A DNA stretch of 64,000 bases, taken from assembly GCF_000341285.1 (NCBI RefSeq), contig NW_005178461.1, positions 62,001 to 126,000 of the forward strand. Reading direction: 5' to 3'. Below the pieces are notes generated by a model. The model was not told the origin of the DNA, did not search any database, and was given only the letters and a program-made list of their open reading frames with translations. Source of the stretch: Galdieria sulphuraria (taxonomy: Eukaryota > Rhodophyta > Bangiophyceae > Galdieriales > Galdieriaceae). Positions 12,601-22,409 of the stretch are shown here, piece after piece (position 1 is the first letter of the stretch; the number at the start of each line of letters is the position of its first letter). The translations under genes and the position numbers were made by a program.

Positions 12601-12774
12601 TTTCTCTTGAAGAGCTCTTTCTAGTCGCTGTACCAACTGTGGACTCACCTGTACCGACTCTACTCCTTTTCCAGATGATTCTTCCAATTTGTGTCTCAAC
12701 TCGTCACTCAATACTTTAGTGGACTCGCTCATTTTATCGATACCTGCACGCAGTCTCTCTTTCCAAGTGTTCAT
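9604..12774 (-). CDS. GRIP-domain golgin, long coiled-coil protein
   Basis: Four exons on the minus strand: 12774-12541, 12485-12374, 12325-10698 and 10647-9604; the three introns are 55, 48 and 50 nt. All junctions keep frame and yield about 1005 residues. Nearly the whole protein is heptad-rich coiled coil (E, K, Q, L). The last about 60 residues contain YLRNVFLRFLQTDD...LLPVISRILQFTDEQ, the pattern of a GRIP domain, which binds Arl1-GTP and targets golgins to the trans-Golgi network. The expected role is vesicle tethering. The C-terminal GRIP tyrosine is present (YLRNV). Upstream, the GET1-like gene ends 78 bp away on the same strand. Confidence 0.85.
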
Positions 12775-12852
12775 GGAACTCAAGACCCACAATATTCAAT
12801 TAATAATACTATTCTTTGGGGTCACAAGGATCATCAACTTGTGCTTTTTATT

Positions 12853-13490
12853 CTATACAACTTTTCTTTCGTCGAGACGCTTTGGTTCACGAATACGTCT
12901 TATACTACCCAGCAAATAACAAAACAAAATAAACGTTGCTCGTTCACAAACCGTTCCCCATATCCAACTAGGAACCGCACAAACGCCTGCCTTATGTACA
13001 AACCAACCATCCAGCGGCCATATCCAACCACAAGAAAGATATACACTTCGACTCCACCAACGACTCAACAACAAAGATAACAACAACACAGAAATCTACC
13101 AAAAAACTTTTAGTACAGTTTGAACAAACCACGCAATTTGACTTACACGATAGAACCAACTAACCCTATTCTTCCACTTTTTGTATACTTCCACTTGTTG
13201 AAGCCTGGAAACTTTTCCGACACGATAAACTGAAACGTAGAGATAACCAATACAATCATACCTTGGAACAACTCCAGTTCCCGTTCCAAATCTAGGCAAC
13301 GTCTTTTAGCCTTGGAATACTCTACAAAAGTACTAGGAGAGTTTAGCTTTTCAACTTGTGTACGCAAGTGACGAAACTGTTGAACCCGTTCTTTTTCTTT
13401 CGGTGCAGGTGTTTCTTTGTTGATAACTTGGTGATGAAGAAAAGCGATTAGGAACTGAAAGCAAACAACATAGAGTGAATACCAATCCAT
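12853..13490 (-). CDS. GET1/WRB-like tail-anchored protein insertion receptor
   Basis: Three exons on the minus strand: 13490-13262, then an exon ending at 13147, then about 13096-12853. The first exon encodes a TM segment (YSLYVVCFQFLIAFL) followed by a charged coiled coil with STFVEYSKAKRRCLDLERE, the pattern of GET1/WRB between TM1 and TM2. The second and third exons supply two more hydrophobic stretches (WFYR-ISVLLLSLLLSRW and ATFILFCYLL) and a conserved-looking W.WPLDGW. GET1 with GET2/CAML receives tail-anchored proteins from GET3 at the ER. Acceptor of intron 1 is ambiguous: either 32 nt (TTTCAG) or 50 nt (GGAAAAG), both in frame. Identification is by architecture and one motif, so moderate. 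Confidence 0.55.
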
Positions 13491-13583
13491 TTTTTGCTAC
13501 AAAAGGAATGAATTTGACAAGAAATCTTTTATCCATTTCCTTCATATACACTTCAGTCCTACCAATACTTCTGCCTTGACAAT

Positions 13584-16500
13584 CTATTCAACCAACTTTC
13601 GTGGAAACCATAAATCAAACAATTGAAAATAGCTTCGTGTCGACAATTCTCGGGTAAAAGAAATGCCGGAGGAACGATATGTTTCGATAAAGTTATGAAT
13701 GAATTGTTTGCAGCTCCAAGGAACATGTGAAGAATACTGTAGAGTTTCCAAACAACTCGCAAGTCTTTGAAACTTGGAGTCATCCGTATCTTCCATTAGC
13801 TGTTTCCATGTTTCTCGAAAAACATGTGAGAATATACAAGTAATAAAGAGCTCCAAAGTCATGTCTCCTTGTTTCGAACATCCAAGATTACTCACAAGCG
13901 ATGAAAATAATTCCATATTTTTCAATAAACTTTCCAAATCTTCAAGTGATAAACGAAATCCTTGTATAATGGAACATATTCCTTCCAGAATACTACCACC
14001 ATTCTTGTAGTCTCGTATCATGCCTGGATAATCTCTATCTATGGCACCTAATACACTTAGTATCTTTTTGAGTTTCCTCCACTGAACACTACTGGTGTCC
14101 AATACAAACACACTTGGAGCTGCTCGACCTAAGACGACTTGATGCGCTCGATTAGCTAAATGAACACAACTAAAAAGAGGATATTCATCTGCTTCCATAT
14201 GTAGCAAGACGCAAAGATGATCAACCTCTTCTATAAATTGAAAGTTGTATCGAGAATAAATACATGCCGCTTCTTCAAACCAAGAAGCGGGCACACCAAG
14301 TTCTTCACGTAAAAATCTATCTGACGATAGCTTTCCATCCGTTCCTTCTACTTCTTCCACTATAATCCAAGGAAACCAGTGGATAAATACATTTTTCAGA
14401 TAAAACATGTTATTATTTCCAAAGACTTCACAAGACCACAGTACGTAAAATGCCCAAGTATACAAATGCATCATTTCCAGTTGAATAGCAAACGAAATGA
14501 TAACCTTGGGTTCCAAATACGATGTCGCACAAATGCTTGACAGAATCTCACAAACTAGCCAAGGTTTATGAGCATCCAAGGCATCATAAACTACGCCATA
14601 TGCTAATGGAGTGGCTAGGTGCATCCATTGCACATGTTCGGGATACAAATCTGCGGCAATGCATAACAATACATAGCAAGCATCGTAAATGAGACTGTCT
14701 GATTTCAAACCTTTTGAGGCTTCTAACTGTTCATGTTCGGGTACTGTTATCACAATATGAGGTGGAACTGGAGGAGCAACAAATTCATTACTTTGCCATT
14801 CATCAATATATGATTGTAGAGAACACTTTAGTCCATCCGAATCAGTTACCAAAGCCCCTGAGCCATACCAGAAATGCAACCCAAAAGTCCTATACCAAGA
14901 TAACGAAAGATTCTCGGTAGCATGTAAAATATCCCCACTTAGTAAAGCATAAATACGATCCAAATCCTTCGGTACGTGTCCACAATAGAAACGATGAATC
15001 TTCAAACAACTCGATCGATAGCCTTCATCTTGCAACTGCATACCCTTAGCAACCATACATGCCAATCGGAAATTCTTCGTCTCACTACAAAACTTCACAG
15101 CTTGTTCAATCTCACCTCTAGTTAACAAGTGAAAAATATAAAGAAATTGATCTTGAGCAGGATTTCTCTCCTCTTGCGACCAGGTACAAGCAAAATTCTG
15201 CAACCAACCTGACAGATGACGCCTAAATAAAAGCAACTCAATATCATGTGATGTTCTAGTATCCTGGTCGAGGTCAATATTTTGGACAAAGAGAACAAGC
15301 AAAAGTCGAAGGACAAGCTCAAAATGTTGATTACCACTAAAACCTGCTTCTAAAATAAGATGTTGCAGTGTTTTCATGACAACCTCACGATGCCTAAAGG
15401 GAAATCGAAAACTGGGACGTCTGTACACAAAGGAATCGTTCATTTCTTCGGTATCAAAGCTCAGTTTCCAAGAAGAGAAATGAATCCGAAGGGTCTTTTG
15501 AATAAATGAATGTTCCCACTCTTCAGCTTGCTCATGAATAAAAACAGGTGAAATAAAGGGTCGATTAGATTCCATAAAACTTGGAATTGGAAAAGCGACT
15601 TGAAAGCCTGGGCCTACACTGGCTCTAAAAGAACGACTCAAAAATGAAAGTGGCTTCCCTTTCATTTCTGTTTCTGTGTAAAGGAACGAATTGTTCAAAG
15701 ACACTCGAAAACACAACTCTAAAAACCGTCGAGTAAATTTGCGATTCTTAGTTGAGCCCTTTTGCATGGGTTCTTCTATTTCATCTTTAAATGACTCCGC
15801 ATTCAACCAACCAGGCACTTGCTCTGGGGAAGTTTTCATAGAAGATGGAGACTTTTGTATCACATTTCGCAAGTCAAAATGTTGCTTATTGGGTTGGCTC
15901 TCTTCCATCTTACTATTTGAGGAAAAAAACTGCTGTTCTGGTGTTTTACCTAATTCTGCCGAAAATATATTCGACTTGAAAGGATTTTTTCTCGATGATA
16001 AAAGCATTCTAGAAGAAGTCCATTTCTTGCCATCTTTTGAGTGAATAAACGTGTTCAAATCCATCTGACTCTCTTTAGAAGTGCCGACTTTTTCGTCCAC
16101 TGACTCCTTAATGTTCATTCGTTCCACAGTTGGAAACTCATCTTCTGCTTCATCTTCATGAATTCGTTCGATTTCCTTATCAAATACAAGGTTCAAGGAA
16201 GCAGATGTGTGCCCCAAACTGCTTTCAAGTACAACTTCCTCTTCACTCGACTCATCTTCGCTATCTGGAAGCCCATACCTGCTAAAATGAGGGACTTCAA
16301 AAGACCACGTGCCTTGGGTAGCGTCATATCCTAAGAATGTTAGACCTTGTTTCTCACAATGAGACTTCAGCTTCGCAGTAAAGTTGGTAACACTGGCAAC
16401 GTCCTTCAGTGGTTGTCCTGTCTTTTTATCCATTTTCCAAACCTTGTGAAGGCTCACTTTTGCAGGTTTATTCAGGCCAATACCAACTTCGGGCTTTTCT

Positions 16501-19307
16501 GATTCATTCGGATAAACAGTCACTTCACGGTTTTCAATAATAACCAGGCGGTCAAGATCCAAGTTGCGTACGTCTGTTTCGCCATACCATTGAATTTCTC
16601 CTATGTCTCTTCGGCCCACAGTAAAGTGGAATACATGACTAAGATCCTCATCTCCCATCCTGCGAAGTTTTTCTATACTTGGGGAAGTAAAATAGGTAGG
16701 TTTTGTCAAAATAGGAGCGCTACTCCTTTCATCCATTTTTGAAACAGACTCTAACCTAGAGGCCTCCGGTGACAAGTGTTCTTCATAAAATTCTCGATAT
16801 GACGAATACACTGAAGGAGATCTAAGGTTACCCGAATACTGTCCAGGAGATCGCAATGGAGTAGGTTTGGCAACATGACTCTGTTCTAGCAAATCTGTGG
16901 TTTTACGTTCTGTTGGAGAGGAAATCAATCCATTTGTTTTCTCAAGTTCCTCTGAAGACTGTACCGTAGGCGATGACGAAGGAAACGAAAGCTTCCTTTC
17001 AGGAGGCGACTTCCAGCCACTAGCAAAATTTCTCCACTCTCCATTTGAAATGTCTCCTTTGACATCTGATCTTGGGGTAATAATTAACCGTTTCATATCC
17101 GATCTTCCAATGGCTGGCGACTTTAACAAAGGACTACTGCCATCTGCTTCTACCAAGGTGAAGTGTTCCGGACTAAATACAGATACTGGTTTTTTTGTTT
17201 CAAATAAAGGAGAACTCAAAGACAACGATGAACGTAGACTTCTAGCATGAATACGAGCAAATGAGCGAGCAGAAGGCCTTGCAATGGAACTGCCATTTGA
17301 AAAAGACAGGCTGGTTGAAGAGTTAGTGCTTTCAAGCGAGTTGTTCGTGCCTGAAGACTTGCCAAGTGACAAAGAGGCTGCTTCAAAGATAGGACTCTTT
17401 CCATATGGGGTATTCATATCATTGAAAGCAACACTTTGAGAAGTTGCAAATGACCAGTTCTGTTGCCCCTGTAGATTATTCGGTAAAATGCTTGAGTTTT
17501 GAGTTCCAAATAAAGGAGCACTTCCCATAGAAAATGAGGAACTTTGTTGGAAAGGTGCGGAAAAAGTTGGTGTTGAACCAAAGAGCCCTGAACTGGAACT
17601 TTGTAGTCCTGAAAAAGAGTTTCCAACACCACTAATACCCAAAGCAGGTGCTGCGAATCCTCCAGTGTTCGACTGCTGTCCCATTGGAGATAGAATATTG
17701 GTTGTTGGATTACTTGAAGAAAATGAGCCGAAAAGAGATGTACCGCTAGAAGCTGCTGGTAAACTTCCAAATAATGCTGAGGTTGTTTGCGGAGATGTCG
17801 CAAATCCTCCACCGAACAATGAACCACTTTGCTTCGATGAATCCGCTCCAAACGCAAATGAGTTGGCAAATGGACTAGAAGAAGCAAAAGTTGAAGAACC
17901 AAAAGAAGCTGAGCTACTAGAAGCAGAGCCAAACCTGTTTCCACCACCAAAACTGGAACCAAAAGAGCCAAGATTAAGTGTAGGTTGACTAGGCGCACTT
18001 GTATTTCCAAATGAGCCTCCAAATGCGGGTGCAGTCGATGTATTTCCAAAGATAGAAGTAGAGCCAAAACTACCGAGCTGTTGGTTTGGCATAGATGTAC
18101 CAAATCCAGAAAAAGGCTTTTGACTGGAATTACTGCTAAATAAACTCGATGAAGAAGAGCTTGATCCAAAAGTTGTCGCTGCCTGAAAGGGAGCACCGCT
18201 TTGTGAGCCAAAAGCTGGAACCGGAGTGGAAACACCAAAGACTGAAGAACTTGAGCCAAATCCTGTTGACGTCTGACCGAAAGGAGACGAACCCAACCCA
18301 AACCCTGGGACTGAGGATGGTTGCGAAGAACCAAACGCTGTAGAAGTATTGCCGAAGAGCGAACTGGTAGATGCGCCAAAGCCTGGAGTTGATATGGCAG
18401 GCGAGGAAGCAAAGAGACTACTCGAAGGTCCTCCAAACCCTGTATTGATAGAAGATGTACCAAAACCACTTCCAACAGGTTGAAATGTTGAAAGAGAAGA
18501 ACTATTCTTTTTTCCCAATAGATAATCTTCGTAGCGCAGTTCTTCAAAGGATTTATCTTGATAATCTGGCATTCTTGAAATAGACATATACTTTACGTTC
18601 ACTCCACCACCATCATATTCTTGTATAGGTTGAAACTTAGGGTTGCCTGTCCCTTTCAAAGTATTTCCTTGTGCGGAACCCTGACCGAGACTCGTAGAGA
18701 CGTTAGGAAGGGTGTTGCCAAAAGCGCTAGTTGAGAGCGGAATAGTGCTCTGAACACTCTTTGCTCCGAATGCAACAGAACTGTTACCGAATGTCGGTAC
18801 ACTTTGAGTTGTTTGTGTACCTAAGCCTACAGAACCGAAGCCTCCCAAGGAGTTGGCGCCTCCTGCAAAAGAGGGTTGATTAAAACTACTTGCTGGGAAA
18901 GGAGTCGATGAAGCAAAGACAGCTTGAGAATTACCAAAATTCGATCCAGATCCGAAAAACGAAGGGGTATGTTGACTAAAAGCAGGTTGTCCGGGATTGA
19001 CATTCGTAACTGCGTTGCCAAAGGCGGGCTGTGCCTGTCCAAACGGTGATGGAGGAACTGAAGAGGGAGCTGCTCCTGAAGGTGGTACTCCAAATCCTGC
19101 TTGCGGCGTCACACTACTTGGAGTACCGCCACCACCGAAGACAGAACCACCCTGGAAAACGTTGGGACTCGAACCGAACGAAGGAGCGCTCTGAGAAGTA
19201 GCAAATGGGCTAGGACCTCCAAAAGTTGGAGTTGCACTTCCAAAAGAAGCAGCACTAGTAGTCTGTGAACCAAATAACGGTTTTCCAAAGTTCCCCCCAA
19301 GTGACAT
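13584..19307 (-). CDS. NUP98: Nucleoporin NUP98-NUP96 precursor
   Basis: One uninterrupted frame of 1907 codons. Residues 1-690 are FG/GLFG-type repeats rich in S, G, N, Q and F. They are interrupted near residues 236-270 by a GLEBS-like segment (SISRMPDYQDKSFEELRYED) that in the family binds RAE1. An autopeptidase domain (peptidase S59) spans about residues 865-1010 and ends in HFSRYG near residue 1005, the self-cleavage site of NUP98. The following about 900 residues match NUP96 (helical, with WYRTFGLHFWYGSG), a scaffold of the Y-complex. Thus a single precursor is expected to be cut into a mobile FG Nup and a scaffold Nup. Start is the ATG leading into the FG region. Absence of introns in 5.7 kb is notable against its neighbours. 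Confidence 0.95.
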   Translation of the reverse strand: MSLGGNFGKPLFGSQTTSAASFGSATPTFGGPSPFATSQSAPSFGSSPNVFQGGSVFGGGGTPSSVTPQAGFGVPPSGAAPSSVPPSPFGQAQPAFGNAVTNVNPGQPAFSQHTPSFFGSGSNFGNSQAVFASSTPFPASSFNQPSFAGGANSLGGFGSVGLGTQTTQSVPTFGNSSVAFGAKSVQSTIPLSTSAFGNTLPNVSTSLGQGSAQGNTLKGTGNPKFQPIQEYDGGGVNVKYMSISRMPDYQDKSFEELRYEDYLLGKKNSSSLSTFQPVGSGFGTSSINTGFGGPSSSLFASSPAISTPGFGASTSSLFGNTSTAFGSSQPSSVPGFGLGSSPFGQTSTGFGSSSSVFGVSTPVPAFGSQSGAPFQAATTFGSSSSSSSLFSSNSSQKPFSGFGTSMPNQQLGSFGSTSIFGNTSTAPAFGGSFGNTSAPSQPTLNLGSFGSSFGGGNRFGSASSSSASFGSSTFASSSPFANSFAFGADSSKQSGSLFGGGFATSPQTTSALFGSLPAASSGTSLFGSFSSSNPTTNILSPMGQQSNTGGFAAPALGISGVGNSFSGLQSSSSGLFGSTPTFSAPFQQSSSFSMGSAPLFGTQNSSILPNNLQGQQNWSFATSQSVAFNDMNTPYGKSPIFEAASLSLGKSSGTNNSLESTNSSTSLSFSNGSSIARPSARSFARIHARSLRSSLSLSSPLFETKKPVSVFSPEHFTLVEADGSSPLLKSPAIGRSDMKRLIITPRSDVKGDISNGEWRNFASGWKSPPERKLSFPSSSPTVQSSEELEKTNGLISSPTERKTTDLLEQSHVAKPTPLRSPGQYSGNLRSPSVYSSYREFYEEHLSPEASRLESVSKMDERSSAPILTKPTYFTSPSIEKLRRMGDEDLSHVFHFTVGRRDIGEIQWYGETDVRNLDLDRLVIIENREVTVYPNESEKPEVGIGLNKPAKVSLHKVWKMDKKTGQPLKDVASVTNFTAKLKSHCEKQGLTFLGYDATQGTWSFEVPHFSRYGLPDSEDESSEEEVVLESSLGHTSASLNLVFDKEIERIHEDEAEDEFPTVERMNIKESVDEKVGTSKESQMDLNTFIHSKDGKKWTSSRMLLSSRKNPFKSNIFSAELGKTPEQQFFSSNSKMEESQPNKQHFDLRNVIQKSPSSMKTSPEQVPGWLNAESFKDEIEEPMQKGSTKNRKFTRRFLELCFRVSLNNSFLYTETEMKGKPLSFLSRSFRASVGPGFQVAFPIPSFMESNRPFISPVFIHEQAEEWEHSFIQKTLRIHFSSWKLSFDTEEMNDSFVYRRPSFRFPFRHREVVMKTLQHLILEAGFSGNQHFELVLRLLLVLFVQNIDLDQDTRTSHDIELLLFRRHLSGWLQNFACTWSQEERNPAQDQFLYIFHLLTRGEIEQAVKFCSETKNFRLACMVAKGMQLQDEGYRSSCLKIHRFYCGHVPKDLDRIYALLSGDILHATENLSLSWYRTFGLHFWYGSGALVTDSDGLKCSLQSYIDEWQSNEFVAPPVPPHIVITVPEHEQLEASKGLKSDSLIYDACYVLLCIAADLYPEHVQWMHLATPLAYGVVYDALDAHKPWLVCEILSSICATSYLEPKVIISFAIQLEMMHLYTWAFYVLWSCEVFGNNNMFYLKNVFIHWFPWIIVEEVEGTDGKLSSDRFLREELGVPASWFEEAACIYSRYNFQFIEEVDHLCVLLHMEADEYPLFSCVHLANRAHQVVLGRAAPSVFVLDTSSVQWRKLKKILSVLGAIDRDYPGMIRDYKNGGSILEGICSIIQGFRLSLEDLESLLKNMELFSSLVSNLGCSKQGDMTLELFITCIFSHVFRETWKQLMEDTDDSKFQRLASCLETLQYSSHVPWSCKQFIHNFIETYRSSGISFTRELSTRSYFQLFDLWFPRKLVE

Positions 19308-19789
19308 TTCAGTTATTAAACTGTCGCGTCCAAACGAGCATCATCTTCTCCAACAGCTAAATATTAAATTCAAGGAATATTACCTTTTAAAAGTATTTCA
19401 TGTCCATCTTGCTAGAATATCGCGAAGCATTGACACTCTGTGTCAGTGTGATTGCTAAAAAACTAAACTGAACAAATAGAGTATGCATGCTTATGTCACA
19501 AGTCTCCACTCGTTCCTTTGTACATTGCTTGAAGTGACGAAACCGTTTTGTCTTTCAAATGCTTTTTAAAAGATAGTATGCCCTACAAACTCTCTTATCG
19601 GATACACAAAAGAATCAGTTTTTATCTTTCAATATAACTGATTTAGTTCTCCATTTCAACTGATTCCTATGTCAACACTATATCAGAAGAGCAACGACTC
19701 TGCAACATTTTGACTACAATATACGATCATCGAAATTTATGAAGCCCACAATAGTCTTTTGAACCATTTTCCTTAGAATTTGCTTTCGA
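19308..19789. other. Intergenic region between divergent NUP98 and YqgF genes
   Basis: No coding frame or RNA gene is recognisable in these 482 bp, which must hold both promoters. A small perfect hairpin-type palindrome, TGACAC-TCT-GTGTCA, lies at 19431-19445; its meaning is unknown. Confidence 0.5.
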
Positions 19790-20590
19790 ATGATTCAGTT
19801 GTCTTTCTTATGTGAACTTTTCCCTCAACGTCATGTTTATTTTAAGAAAGATAGACTTTCAAAAAGCAAATATGGACAAGTAGCCAACGTTACCCGAAAG
19901 GCAACCACCCTATTCCGAGTCTGTCCTTCTGTTGGTATCGAGACTAGTATGGTTTTTGCTTCTTTCACTGGCCGAAAAGCTGTAGGAGTTGATTACGGTA
20001 TGAGTCGTGTTGGAGTTGCTGTTTCTGTTGGGTTTTCTCCTCGACCGTTGACTTGTATCAAACACGAAAACAACACTGATTTGGTTTTAGAGAAGCTGAG
20101 TGAAATAGTATCTTCCGAGCGTGCAGAAATAATTGTGGTTGGCCTTCCTTTAAGTGCAAGAGGTTAGTTTATTTCGAGTTTTCTATTCGAAGTTTTCAAA
20201 CTTGTATACGTAGTGGAGTGTTCAAGTGGTCAAACACAAAAAGCAATGAACTTTGCTCAACTAGTCGCCAATCGCTTTTCAAAGCAAGAAGTGTATTTAT
20301 GTGATGAAAAGTATACAAGCATTGTTGCCAACGAAAGATTAGCTGAACGAGGGATCAGCTTAGTAAACTCAAAGGAATTAATTGACTCTGAAGCAGCTGT
20401 AGTTTTGTTGGAAAGGTTCTTCGGAGGTTGGTCCAGTGACAAGTCTGGTTTATACTTGAAACTCGTAAAACCTCAACATGAGAATATTGAACAAGACGTT
20501 GAAACTTTGGAAGAACAAGAAAATCAAGTCTCTCCAACTTATACGCCGTATCGAGAGTGGCGAAGGAACCTTTTGCGACCTCGACATTGA
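19790..20590 (+). CDS. YqgF/RuvX-type Holliday junction resolvase-like nuclease, probably plastid-targeted
   Basis: Exons 19790-20162 and 20214-20590 with a 51-nt phase-1 intron, 249 residues. The core from about residue 65 has the RNase-H-like motif VGVDYGMSRVGVAV, then IIVVGLPLS, and CDEKYTS (the DERLT-equivalent). These carry the acidic residues expected of YqgF. The bacterial family is linked to pre-16S rRNA 5' processing and has RuvC-like fold. The first about 60 residues are basic and hydroxylated without acidic residues early on, consistent with a plastid transit peptide. It ends 46 bp before the convergent small gene on the other strand. The splice is supported by continuity of the family core between PLSAR and VECSSGQTQKA. 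Confidence 0.85.
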
Positions 20591-20636
20591 TCGAGTTATC
20601 ATAGTGTAACTTACTTATGTACAGTTCTTTCTTACT

Positions 20637-21026
20637 TTAACTGCTAAACATAGCAACTGCTTGTTGCATTCTGTTTCTAATCTTTTGTCTACGGCGCCGA
20701 TCTTTCGTTCTTTGTCTTTTTGTTATTGGTTTTGAGGAAGCTTTTATCTTGTTCTCACCCCCTTTTTCAGTTTCCAGGTGTTGCAATACAATGTTGTCAC
20801 TTGATGTACTCTCATGACTATCAAGTTGCTAAAATAACTGTTAACTTGGAGAAGAAAGCTCGACTTTCTGTTCCACACTTACTACGGAAGAAAGTTTATC
20901 CAGTATCAAAACTTTATCCTCCTTGTATTGTTTTTTTTCTTTTTGCTTTTCAAACTGCAGTTTTTCGTTATGAATCAGAGACTCTAGATAAGCCTTTCTA
21001 CGGCGCCTAGTCACTTTCCTGCCCAT
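20637..21026 (-). CDS. Small very basic protein, possibly nucleolar (SLX9-like)
   Basis: Two exons on the minus strand, 21026-20883 and 20828-20637, joined by a 54-nt GT-AG intron. They give 111 residues. The N-terminus is MGRKVTRRRRKAYLESL and the C-terminus RQRTKDRRRRQKIRNRMQQA, with a serine/glutamate-rich middle. Both ends resemble the basic ends of ribosome-biogenesis factors such as SLX9/FAM207A, but similarity is too weak to name it. The reality of the gene is supported by a clean intron whose removal keeps a 63-codon second exon open. Convergent with the YqgF gene. Confidence 0.5.
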
Positions 21027-21302
21027 TATGATTTTATCACAATGAGAAATTGTATAGCAACTGTCTTATTACTTGATGCTTCTTATAGACATCTCTCATT
21101 TCCAATATAATGTTGTCACAATCAATATATACCAAATAGTACCAAAAAACCGATCAAAATACTATCAAGTTTCCATATAGTGATTTCACACCGTGTCAAA
21201 GCCTTTCAAAACTCTTTGAATATCCATTGAGAGCCGTGGATCGGAATTTGTTTTATCGATTTTTTGTGTTGCACCGGCGGCAACTCTGATTGTTGAAAAG
21301 AA

Positions 21303-22324
21303 ATGGACCCTTACAACGGTTATATGGCAGAAACTTCAGAAGCATACTTTTGGGGTACGTATTCAGGGAACCCTATCTTTTACCCACTAACCATTCTTCT
21401 TCAGCTCTTGAACTGGCCCCTCAGAAGAAGGAAACCTTTATCGTGAACCCCGATCACGTACTTCACCTCACCATGGCTTCATTTGGTACCAAATTGGTAG
21501 AAAAAGACAGAGCTCCTATTTCCATGCAAGTCAAAAATGAAACGTTGGAAATGCCTGAGGGAGATGCAAAAAAGGTTACTAACTGCACCCTTTGTGTGTT
21601 GCTACCCGGTGTTATGGAAAGTATACCTTTGAACGTGATACTTTCAGATTCGACCGATGTAACTTTTACAAATAATTCAAAATCCAATACGGTTTATCTT
21701 ACTGGTTATATGACGGTAGAAGACTCGTTTGGTGGTTATGAAGGTTCAAGTGATGAGGATTTTGAAGAAGAAGAAGAAGAAGATAGCGAAGAAGATAACG
21801 AGGAGGAACAAAAGATTCCAGTGAAGAAAGAAGAAGATAAAGTTCAGAAACAGGGCAACGTATTGAAGGGTGCGAAGCAAACTCCCTCATTGCCTCAGAA
21901 GAAACAGGGAAACAAGGAAGAAGAGGAATCGGATGAAGACGATATTTTTATGGAAGAAGACCTCTCTGACGACTTTGACTTGGGAGAAGATTCCGAAGAA
22001 GATGAGGAAGAAGAGTCAGATGAAGAAGAACTTCAACCAAAGGCAACTAATCAGAGAGCGAAAGTTGGACAGAAAAGAAATGAACCAACTGGAAACGAAG
22101 CAAAGCAAACAATGAATAAGAAGACCAATACGCCACAAATGACTCCTCAGCAAGCCAATCAAAAGAAACAGAACAATGTTTCGCAAAATGCGCAACAAAC
22201 TGCAGCCAGTGGGAATCAAACAACTCCCAATTCTCAACAAAAGTTGACTCCTTCACAAAAGAAAAGATTGCGGAAGAAGAGAAAGAAGATGGAAGGAAAG
22301 TCAAAGGCTGACGGGTCTTCTTAG
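21303..22324 (+). CDS. Nucleoplasmin-like acidic chromatin protein (HD2/FKBP39 N-domain type)
   Basis: Exons 21303-21354 and 21405-22324 (50-nt intron, phase 1) give 323 residues. The first about 105 residues read EAYFWALELAPQKKETFIV... followed by HVLHLTMASFG and a strand-rich stretch, the nucleoplasmin-like fold shared by plant HD2 proteins and FKBP39/FPR4 N-domains. Two long acidic tracts (around residues 135-155 and 195-240) and a Q/N-rich, finally basic tail (SQKKRLRKKRKK) follow, suggesting a histone-binding nucleolar/nuclear chaperone. No FKBP domain and no C2H2 finger are present at the C-terminus. Start at the ATG that gives MDPYNGYMAETSEAYFW. Confidence 0.75.
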
Positions 22325-22409
22325 AGTTGCTTAGGGTTTCTTAGCAGCAAACTTGTTTGTTGTATTGTGTTGCATGATTTTTGTGTGGTTTTAGATAAAG
22401 ATTTCTTTT

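Noticed and set aside
17414-18547. 377-codon minus-strand frame, Leu/Gln-rich
   Set aside because: Lies in another frame of the NUP98 FG-repeat region; low-complexity coding makes such shadow frames.
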